From: Cyanobacteria bacterium Co-bin13
Lineage (GTDB): Bacteria; Cyanobacteriota; Cyanobacteriia; Phormidesmidales; Phormidesmidaceae
DNA length: 10,974 nucleotides
Direction: 5' to 3'
Assembly: GCA_014534385.1 (NCBI GenBank)
Contig: JACVRP010000077.1
Coordinates: forward strand, 1 to 10,974
The notes beneath the pieces were generated by a model, which did not search any database, was not told the origin of the DNA, and saw only the letters and a list, made by a program, of their open reading frames with translations. The position numbers and the translations under genes were made by a program. This document shows, in pieces, positions 1-5,678 of the stretch; the stretch's first letter is position 1; each line of letters begins with the position of its first letter.

Positions 1-5
1 AAGCA

Positions 6-60
6 GGGGAGCGGGGGAGCGGGGGAGCGGGGGAGAGGGGGAGCGGGGGAGCGGGGGAGA
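6..60. repeat. G-rich 8-bp tandem repeat
   Basis: About seven head-to-tail copies of the octamer GGGGGAGC lie here; the first is one base short and two copies end in A instead of C (29-36 and 53-60). The top strand is almost pure purine, with runs of five G every eight bases. The array begins near the left edge and may extend beyond it. The following stretch (about 85-150) is pyrimidine-rich, but I see no gene or clear promoter between the array and the proA start at 204. Such G-rich arrays vary in copy number and could form quadruplexes; that role is inference. Confidence 0.85.
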
Positions 61-203
61 AGCCCAGGGAGTATTGTCCGTCTGTATCTACAGTTCCCTA
101 CCCCTCTGCCCCCTGCCTGTCCAACCTCCTCAGCCTTCTGCCCTCTGTTTTTGGTAAACTTTCAGTCTGCACCCTGGATTTCTAGGACTTACTGGGCCTG
201 ATC

Positions 204-1523
204 ATGACTGTTTTTCCCACGGCTTCTGAGGCGGTTTCTCTGACTGCGATCGCACTACAAACTCGGCAGGCGGCTCAGGCGTTGGCGGGGTTTTCGAGTG
301 AGGCGAAGAACCGAGCGATTGAGGCCATTGCGGCGGCGCTAGAGGCCCACGATGCGGAGATTTTGGCGGCAAACCAGGCTGACTGTGAGGCGGCGCTGGC
401 TGAGGATTTGGCTAAGCCTCTCTATGGGCGGCTGAAGCTGGATGCCGTGAAGTTGAAAGGTGCGATCGCAGGGGTGCGCGATGTGGCCAAGCTGCCCGAT
501 CCGGTGGGCACGGTGCAGATTCACCGGGAGCTAGACGAGGGCCTGATCCTGCAGCGAGTGGCCTGTCCGTTGGGAGTGCTGGGGGTAATTTTTGAGTCGC
601 GGCCCGATGCGGTGATGCAGATTTCCTCGCTGGCTGTGAAGTCGGGCAATGGAGTAATTCTCAAGGGCGGCAAGGAGGCCGTGCGCTCCTGTCAGGCACT
701 GATCAAGGCGATTAAGCAGGGGCTGGCAGCGGCGGGGGTGGATCCGGCAGCGGTGCAACTCTTGACGACGCGGGAAGAGACTCGCGCCCTGCTGCAGCTC
801 GACGGCTTTGTGGACCTGATCATTCCGCGCGGCTCCAATGCCTTTGTCCGCTATGTGCAGGAAAATACCCGTATTCCGGTGCTGGGCCACGCTGACGGCA
901 TTTGTCACCTCTATGTAGATGCGGCGGCAGACCCAGACAAGGCCGTAGCCATTGCGGTAGACGCCAAGGCCGGATACCCCTCTGCCTGCAACGCAATTGA
1001 AACGCTGCTGGTGCATCGGGGCGTGGCCGCGACCTTTTTGCCCCAGGTAGCTGAGGCGCTGCAGGCTGCGGGGGTGGAACTGCGGGGAGATGAGGCGACC
1101 CGCGCTGTGCTATCAGATATTGCGGCGGCCACAGAGGAAGACTGGGCTACGGAATACAGTGATCTGATCTTGTCAGTGAAGGTAGTGGATTCCCTGGAGT
1201 CTGCAATTAGCCACATCAATCGCTACGGGTCGCGCCATACCGATGCGATCGCAACCGAAGATCCCCAGGCCGCAAACACCTTTATGAATCAGGTCGATGC
1301 GGCGGGGGTATACCACAACTGCTCAACCCGCTTTGCCGATGGCTTCCGCTATGGCTTTGGCGCAGAGGTGGGCATCAGTACCCAGAAAATGCCGCCGCGA
1401 GGCCCCGTCGGTTTGGAAGGGCTAGTGACCTACAAATACAAAGTTGTTGGCCAGGGCCATGTTGTCGCTACCTACTCGGGGGAGCAGGCCAAGCCCTTTA
1501 CCCACCGAGATTTGGATGTTTGA
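204..1523 (+). CDS. proA: gamma-glutamyl phosphate reductase (ProA)
   Basis: Cytosolic NADPH-dependent reduction of gamma-glutamyl phosphate to glutamate-5-semialdehyde, the second step of proline synthesis from glutamate. The 439-residue protein has the ProA hallmarks of the aldehyde-dehydrogenase fold: FESRPDAV followed by KSGNGVILKGGKEA in the cofactor-binding half, a HADGICHLYVD motif, the catalytic cysteine in YPSACNAIETLL (Cys262), and the highly conserved C-terminal RYGFGAEVGIST and GPVGLEGL blocks. Length is slightly above the roughly 417 residues of the E. coli enzyme, mainly at the N-terminus. The ATG at 204 has no clear Shine-Dalgarno sequence (a TAGGA lies about 16 bases away), so a start slightly further downstream is not excluded. 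Three HIP1 octamers lie inside it. folB follows after 50 bases on the same strand with no obvious terminator, so cotranscription is likely. No glutamate 5-kinase gene is seen nearby. Confidence 0.97.
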   Translation: MTVFPTASEAVSLTAIALQTRQAAQALAGFSSEAKNRAIEAIAAALEAHDAEILAANQADCEAALAEDLAKPLYGRLKLDAVKLKGAIAGVRDVAKLPDPVGTVQIHRELDEGLILQRVACPLGVLGVIFESRPDAVMQISSLAVKSGNGVILKGGKEAVRSCQALIKAIKQGLAAAGVDPAAVQLLTTREETRALLQLDGFVDLIIPRGSNAFVRYVQENTRIPVLGHADGICHLYVDAAADPDKAVAIAVDAKAGYPSACNAIETLLVHRGVAATFLPQVAEALQAAGVELRGDEATRAVLSDIAAATEEDWATEYSDLILSVKVVDSLESAISHINRYGSRHTDAIATEDPQAANTFMNQVDAAGVYHNCSTRFADGFRYGFGAEVGISTQKMPPRGPVGLEGLVTYKYKVVGQGHVVATYSGEQAKPFTHRDLDV

Positions 1524-1573
1524 ACGGCCTGTAGCGGTCTTTGACTTAATCTTCAACAGCTAGGAAACGCTAC

Positions 1574-1936
1574 ATGGATCAGCTACAGATTGCCGGCATT
1601 CGTGCCTATGGATACACAGGCGCTCTGCCAGAGGAGAACGTGCTGGGCCAATGGTTTGAGGCCGATCTGACGCTCTGGCTAGATCTGGCGCTGGCGGGGG
1701 AGAGCGATGATCTGGCCGATACCTGTAACTACTTTTACGCCGTACAGGCGGTGCAGCAGCTGATTCGAGAAAGCCGTTTTCAGCTGATCGAGCGGCTGGC
1801 GGTTGCGATCGCAACCACCGTGCTGGCCTCAGATCCTCGCTTTAGCCAGGTTAAGGTGCGCCTGACCAAGCTCACGCCGCCCATTCCGGACTTTAACGGT
1901 CAGATTGCAGTAGAGATAGTGCGGCAAAAAGATTAA
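1574..1936 (+). CDS. folB: dihydroneopterin aldolase (FolB)
   Basis: Converts 7,8-dihydroneopterin to 6-hydroxymethyl-7,8-dihydropterin plus glycolaldehyde in folate synthesis, as a cytosolic homo-oligomer. At 120 residues it has the usual single-domain length. Visible family features are an IRAYGYTGALPEE start, a DDLADTCNY segment, FQLIERLA, and TKLTPPIP near the C-terminus. By family comparison the active-site residues are Glu21, Tyr53, Glu73 and Lys99; spacing between them matches the Staphylococcus aureus enzyme with a one-residue offset. The KP-x-API motif common in the family reads K-L-T-P-P-I-P here, a modest variation. An AGGA at 1562-1565 lies eight bases before the ATG. It sits 50 bases behind proA, so the two are probably cotranscribed although their pathways differ. 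A HIP1 octamer within a 16-base palindrome occurs at 1801-1816. Confidence 0.95.
   Translation: MDQLQIAGIRAYGYTGALPEENVLGQWFEADLTLWLDLALAGESDDLADTCNYFYAVQAVQQLIRESRFQLIERLAVAIATTVLASDPRFSQVKVRLTKLTPPIPDFNGQIAVEIVRQKD
1801..1816. repeat. HIP1 octamer in extended 16-bp palindrome
   Basis: GCGATCGC, the cyanobacterial HIP1 repeat, here extended to a perfect 16-base palindrome GGTTGCGATCGCAACC inside folB. Other copies in the window are at 246-253, 462-469, 1245-1252, 3134-3141, 6518-6525, 10149-10156 and 10958-10965. All eight fall inside coding sequence. Confidence 0.9.
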
Positions 1937-1958
1937 GAGCGCCCCTTTAAAGAAGTAG

Positions 1959-2002
1959 CAGCCCCATAAATTGAACACCGGCAGAGGAGTCGCATGGGGC
2001 TG
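1959..2002 (+). other. perfect 9-bp inverted repeat
   Basis: CAGCCCCAT (1959-1967) and ATGGGGCTG (1994-2002) are exact reverse complements separated by 26 bases, starting 22 bases after the folB stop. It could form an RNA stem in the folB 3' region, or a leader structure of the downstream transcript. No T-run follows directly, so it is not a classic terminator by itself. Confidence 0.5.
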
Positions 2003-2040
2003 GAGACGCAGTTAGGAGGTATCTTTTCTAAAGATTATCT

Positions 2041-2060
2041 GCTGCTAGATAGATAGCAGC
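2041..2060 (+). terminator. possible terminator hairpin after folB
   Basis: GCTGCTA (2041-2047) pairs with TAGCAGC (2054-2060) over a six-base loop, and is followed by TACTTTTAAT. The 7-bp stem with a short T-run resembles a weak intrinsic terminator about 105 bases after folB. Together with the preceding stem it may end the proA-folB transcript. Confidence 0.4.
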
Positions 2061-2076
2061 TACTTTTAATAAGTTC

Positions 2077-2331
2077 TTAACGCTCAAAGGCAGCAAGTTG
2101 CGGATTGTTAACATTCCAGGCACATAAACAATCTATACAACTTGTAGGCCAGCCTATAATTCTATTGGCACAGTAAAGAGAGATACAAAACTTGGGGTCA
2201 TTAGCCAGTTTTTCGATATCTTTTTTGTTTCGGCCTTTTTGTTTTGGCCTTTGATTTTGGTAGGGCACGGTTAGGGTAAGCCGGATCTGCCCAGATTGGA
2301 GAGGTTCCGTCTGCTGAGTGCCACGCCCCAT
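2077..2331 (-). CDS. doubtful 84-aa cysteine-rich small ORF
   Basis: A minus-strand reading frame that starts at an ATG (2329-2331) preceded by GAGG seven bases upstream and ends in a TAA at 2077-2079. It would encode 84 residues: a polar, lysine-rich first half and a second half with five cysteines in the pattern C-x4-C-x10-C-x2-C-x-C. I do not recognise it. The region is AT-rich and repetitive, the lysine-rich part coincides with the direct repeat at 2232-2258, and the frame covers the presumed upstream region of the SSADH gene, so it may be chance. The ribosome-binding site and the clustered cysteines are the only arguments for it. Confidence 0.2.
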   Translation of the reverse strand: MGRGTQQTEPLQSGQIRLTLTVPYQNQRPKQKGRNKKDIEKLANDPKFCISLYCANRIIGWPTSCIDCLCAWNVNNPQLAAFER

Positions 2332-2398
2332 GCGGATTCCTCTTTTCAAACTGTTTTTATGGCTATGACCTCATGCGATACACAGAGGAGGTCGGGAT

Positions 2399-3790
2399 AT
2401 GGGAATTGCCAGTATTAATCCCGCAACTGGAGAAACGATCAAGACATTTAACGCCTTAACGGATGCTGAACTTGAGGCGAAACTCGCGCAGGCTGAAGCA
2501 ACCTATCAAACTTACCGCAAGACGTCTTTTGAGCAGCGAACGGCCTGGATGCACGCTGCCGCTCAGGTGCTAGAGGACAACAAGCTGGCCTATGGCCGCA
2601 TCATGACCTTGGAGATGGGTAAGCCCTTAAAAGCTGCCGTCACCGAAGTCGAAAAAAGTGCCTGGGTCTGCCGCTTCTACGCCGACCATGCCGCCGAGTT
2701 TCTAGCCGATGCCCCAGGTCAGACCGATGCTAGCCAGAGCTTTGTCCGGTATCAGCCGATGGGCGCTATTTTGGCCGTCATGCCCTGGAACTTTCCGTTC
2801 TGGCAGGTATTTCGGTTTGCGGCCCCAGCGCTGATGGCGGGCAATGTGGGGCTCTTAAAGCACGCCTCAAATGTGCCCCAATCGGCCCTAGCGATTGAGG
2901 AGGTGTTTAGCAAAGCCGGGTTCCCAGCGGGAGCCTTTCAAACCCTACTGATCGGGGCCAGTAAAGTAGCCGATCTGGTGGCCGATGACCGCATTAAGGC
3001 CGCGACTTTGACCGGCAGCGAACCCGCCGGGGCCAGCCTGGCCTCAGCCTGCGGTCAACACATCAAAAAAACGGTGCTGGAGCTGGGCGGCAGCGATCCC
3101 TTCATTGTCATGCCTAGCGCTGATCTGGAGGATGCGATCGCAACCGCCGCCAATGCCCGCATGATCAATAGCGGCCAGTCCTGCATCGCAGCCAAGCGAT
3201 TTATTGTGGCAGAGTCGATTGCTGAGCAGTTTGAGCAGGGGCTCAAGGCCAAGTTTGAAGCCCTCACCATTGGCGATCCGTTGGACGAGGGCGTTGAGGT
3301 GGGGCCATTGGCCACAGCCTCGATTCGAGATGAGCTGACAGCCCAGGTCAAAGCCTGCGCCGAACAAGGGGCCACTGTTTTGACCGGGGGCGATGTGCCT
3401 GCCCTGATGGCTAAACTGCCGGAACGGCTGCAGCCGGGCCACTATTTTCCGCCCACCATTCTCAGTCAGATACCGCCCGGCACCCTAGCCGATCAGGAAG
3501 AATTCTTTGGTCCTGTGGCCCTGGTATTTCGCGTGCCGGATCTAGATGCTGCCATTCGCGTCGCCAACTCAACGCCGCTGGGATTAGGAGCCAGCGCCTG
3601 GACAAATGACCCTGAAGAACGGGAACGCTTAGTCAATGAGGTAGAAGCGGGCGCTGTTTTCATCAACGGCATGGTCAAGTCCGACCCCCGGCTACCCTTT
3701 GGCGGCACCAAACACTCTGGCTATGGCCGCGAACTTGGCAGCCAGGGTATTCAGGAGTTCGTCAATATCAAAACCGTCTGGATTAAGTAA
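2399..3790 (+). CDS. gabD: succinate-semialdehyde dehydrogenase, NADP-type
   Basis: Oxidises succinic semialdehyde to succinate in the cytosol; with the decarboxylase encoded next door it closes the cyanobacterial TCA cycle, and it also serves a GABA shunt. The 463-residue protein is a complete aldehyde dehydrogenase: MPWNFPFWQVFR with Asn131, KHASN with Lys154 and Ser157 (small residue at 157 favours NADP over NAD), a TLTGS turn, LELGGSDP with general base Glu228, GQSCIAAKR with catalytic Cys262, EEFFGPV, and LPFGGTKHSGYGREL near the end. Cys262 and Glu228 have the numbers I recall from the crystallised Synechococcus PCC 7002 enzyme. The catalytic loop has one cysteine, unlike GabD-type enzymes with a loop disulfide switch. 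A near-perfect GAGGAGGT at 2385-2392, six bases before the ATG, predicts strong translation. The ThDP enzyme follows after 117 bases on the same strand. Confidence 0.95.
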   Translation: MGIASINPATGETIKTFNALTDAELEAKLAQAEATYQTYRKTSFEQRTAWMHAAAQVLEDNKLAYGRIMTLEMGKPLKAAVTEVEKSAWVCRFYADHAAEFLADAPGQTDASQSFVRYQPMGAILAVMPWNFPFWQVFRFAAPALMAGNVGLLKHASNVPQSALAIEEVFSKAGFPAGAFQTLLIGASKVADLVADDRIKAATLTGSEPAGASLASACGQHIKKTVLELGGSDPFIVMPSADLEDAIATAANARMINSGQSCIAAKRFIVAESIAEQFEQGLKAKFEALTIGDPLDEGVEVGPLATASIRDELTAQVKACAEQGATVLTGGDVPALMAKLPERLQPGHYFPPTILSQIPPGTLADQEEFFGPVALVFRVPDLDAAIRVANSTPLGLGASAWTNDPEERERLVNEVEAGAVFINGMVKSDPRLPFGGTKHSGYGRELGSQGIQEFVNIKTVWIK

Positions 3791-3828
3791 CTTTTTCCCA
3801 GATAAAGACATCGTTAACCCGACGGGAC

Positions 3829-3860
3829 TGGTGGCCCCTCTGCAAAACAGTCTGCCACCA
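3829..3860 (+). other. inverted repeat in SSADH/OGDC spacer
   Basis: TGGTGGC (3829-3835) and GCCACCA (3854-3860) are exact reverse complements 18 bases apart in the 117-base gap between the two TCA-bypass genes. No T-run follows, so it looks more like an RNA processing or stability element in a shared transcript than a terminator. The downstream gene has its own AGAGG at 3899-3903. Confidence 0.35.
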
Positions 3861-3907
3861 TTCTCAGAAAGGGCTGAATCACCTGAGTACAGTTAAGTAG
3901 AGGCAAT

Positions 3908-5545
3908 ATGAATACAGCAGAGCTGCTGGTACGCTGTCTGGAAAACGAAGATGTGGAGTACATTTTCGGCGTACCGGGAGAGGAGAACCTGCAGTTTCTG
4001 CAGGCGCTCAAACACTCATCGATCCAGTTCATCACAACTCGGCATGAGCAGGGCGCGGCCTTTATGGCAGATGTCTATGGGCGGCTGACTGGCAAGGCTG
4101 GAGTCTGCCTTTCTACGCTAGGACCGGGCGCAACCAATCTAATGACTGGGGTGGCCGATGCAACGCTGGATCGGGCTCCGCTGGTGGCGATTACGGGCCA
4201 GGTCGGCACCGATCGAATGCACATTGAGTCTCACCAGTACCTCGATCTGGTGGCGATGTTTTCGCCAGTGACCAAGTGGAATGCTCAGATCGTGCGACCC
4301 AGCATTACCCCAGAAATCGTTCGCAAAGCCTTTAAGCTGGCCCAATCTGAGAAGCCAGGGGCAGTTCATATCGACCTGCCCGAAAATATTGCGGCGATGG
4401 AAGCCTTGGGCGACCCCCTGCGGCGTGACGGCCAGGAAAAAACCTATGCCTCGCTGCACAGCATTCAGCAGGCGGCAGTGGCCATTTCCCAGGCAACCAA
4501 CCCAGTCATTCTGGTGGGGAACGGGGCGATTCGAGATAAGGCCAGCGAGGCGCTGACGGAGTTTGCCACTCAGCTCAATATTCCCGTTGCCAATACCTTT
4601 ATGGGTAAGGGCGTGATTCCCTATACCCATCCACTGGCAATGTGGACGTTTGGGCTGCAGCAGCGTGACTACATTACCTGTGCTCTAGAGCGGGCTGACT
4701 TGGTGATAGCCGTGGGCTATGACCTGGTCGAGTATTCACCCAAACGTTGGAACCCAGACGGCAAACTGCCCATTCTTCACATCAACCCCAACCAAGCCGA
4801 AATTGACAGCAGCTATATCCCTCGCGCAGAGGTGATTGGCGATATTTCTGACTCCCTTTACGAAATTCTCAAGCGAGTCCACCGCCAGGGCCGCCCTGAG
4901 CCGATCAACCTCAAGGTGCGCGAAGAAATTGTTGCAGACTATGAGCAGTACGGCGACGACTTTGGCTTCCCGATTAAGCCTCAAAAGCTGATCTACGACC
5001 TGCGGCAGGTTCTGGCAGCCGACGATATTGTAATTTCGGATGTGGGGGCTCACAAAATGTGGATTGCCCGCAACTACCACTGCCTCAAGCCCAACACCTG
5101 CCTGATTTCCAATGGATTTGCGGCGATGGGGATTGCTATACCGGGGGCGCTAGCAGCCAAGCTAGTCCATCCGTCGCGCAAAGTTGTTGCAGTCACCGGC
5201 GATGGCGGCTTCATGATGAACTGCCAAGAGCTAGAAACGGCGCTGCGGGTCGGCACGGCCTTTGTCACCGTTATCTTCAATGACGGTGGCTATGGCCTGA
5301 TCGAGTGGAAGCAGGTCAATCACTACGGCGAGTCCACCTACGTCCACTTCAACAACCCCGATTTTGTGAAGCTGGCGGAAAGCATGGGTCTCAAGGGCTA
5401 CCGAATTGAGTCTGCCGAAGACTTTGCCCCCACCCTGAAAAAAGCCCTGGAGGATAATGTTCCTGTTGTGATCGACTCCCCCGTCGATTACCGGGAGAAT
5501 CTTCTCTTTAGCCAGAAGACGTCAGACCTGAGCTGCACCGTCTAG
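3908..5545 (+). CDS. 2-oxoglutarate decarboxylase (ThDP-dependent)
   Basis: Non-oxidative decarboxylation of 2-oxoglutarate to succinic semialdehyde plus CO2, using thiamine diphosphate and Mg2+. The 545-residue protein has the three-domain acetohydroxyacid-synthase-like layout: an N-terminal PYR domain with FGVPGEEN and catalytic Glu47 in TTRHEQGAA, a central domain (about 190-330), and a C-terminal PP domain with the cofactor motif GDGGFMMN (Gly431-Asp432-Gly433) ending at Asn458-Asp459. Such proteins are often annotated IlvB (acetolactate synthase). Against that, the RFDDRVTG block of true acetolactate synthases is absent; the equivalent place reads AVGYDLVEYSP. Pairing with an SSADH gene is the arrangement shown in Synechococcus PCC 7002 (genes A2770/A2771, Zhang and Bryant 2011). 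The AGAGG ribosome-binding site at 3899-3903 is only four bases from the ATG. Other ThDP decarboxylase activities cannot be excluded from sequence alone. Confidence 0.9.
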   Translation: MNTAELLVRCLENEDVEYIFGVPGEENLQFLQALKHSSIQFITTRHEQGAAFMADVYGRLTGKAGVCLSTLGPGATNLMTGVADATLDRAPLVAITGQVGTDRMHIESHQYLDLVAMFSPVTKWNAQIVRPSITPEIVRKAFKLAQSEKPGAVHIDLPENIAAMEALGDPLRRDGQEKTYASLHSIQQAAVAISQATNPVILVGNGAIRDKASEALTEFATQLNIPVANTFMGKGVIPYTHPLAMWTFGLQQRDYITCALERADLVIAVGYDLVEYSPKRWNPDGKLPILHINPNQAEIDSSYIPRAEVIGDISDSLYEILKRVHRQGRPEPINLKVREEIVADYEQYGDDFGFPIKPQKLIYDLRQVLAADDIVISDVGAHKMWIARNYHCLKPNTCLISNGFAAMGIAIPGALAAKLVHPSRKVVAVTGDGGFMMNCQELETALRVGTAFVTVIFNDGGYGLIEWKQVNHYGESTYVHFNNPDFVKLAESMGLKGYRIESAEDFAPTLKKALEDNVPVVIDSPVDYRENLLFSQKTSDLSCTV

Positions 5546-5600
5546 GGAAATGAGCTGATCTCACGTCTTAAGCCCTGGCCTAAAGCCCTGCCGAACAGCG

Positions 5601-5667
5601 CGTTCTTCTCCAGCCCATCCCTTTGGTAAACCTGCAAAAATTTGCTGATGGAGGCTAGAGAAGAACG
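5601..5667. terminator. long inverted repeat between convergent genes
   Basis: CGTTCTTCTC (5601-5610) is the exact reverse complement of GAGAAGAACG (5658-5667). The pairing continues inward after one mismatch with AGCC/GGCT (5612-5615 with 5653-5656), then, past a two-base bulge, CATC/GATG (5616-5619 with 5647-5650), leaving a loop of about 27 bases. It lies between the ends of the 2-oxoglutarate decarboxylase gene and the convergent minus-strand gene, 12 bases from the latter's stop. The position suggests a bidirectional transcription barrier or 3'-end stabiliser; no strong T-run follows on either strand. Confidence 0.55.
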
Positions 5668-5678
5668 TCACACCTGCT

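Larger units (their letters stand above)
1937..2398. other. AT-rich gap between folB and SSADH
   Basis: This 462-base stretch is clearly richer in A and T than the neighbouring genes. It holds two hairpins (1959-2002 and 2041-2060), an imperfect tandem direct repeat (GGCCTTTTTGTTTT at 2232-2245 next to GGCCTTTGATTTT at 2246-2258), and an isolated TATAAT at 2155-2160 that could be a -10 box for the SSADH transcript but lacks a good -35. A weak minus-strand small ORF also lies here. The sequence is presumably folB 3' end plus promoter and leader of the SSADH gene, but no promoter can be fixed by eye. Confidence 0.5.

Noticed and set aside
6..60. CRISPR array
   Set aside because: Units are 8 bases and directly abutting with no spacers; a simple tandem repeat.
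531..1219. Minus-strand open frames across proA
   Set aside because: Antiparallel shadows of a well-conserved gene; no family features.
2142..2160. GTA-N8-TAT overlapping TATAAT as a possible NtcA site for the SSADH gene
   Set aside because: The NtcA consensus is GTA-N8-TAC placed about 22 bases before the -10 box; here the second half does not match and overlaps the -10 itself.
3044..3442. Minus-strand open frames inside the SSADH gene
   Set aside because: Overlap the catalytic core of a clear aldehyde dehydrogenase; shadows.
4139..4630. 163-codon minus-strand open frame inside the decarboxylase gene
   Set aside because: It lies wholly within a clear ThDP-enzyme gene on the other strand, has no recognisable motif, and is the usual by-product of GC-leaning coding sequence.
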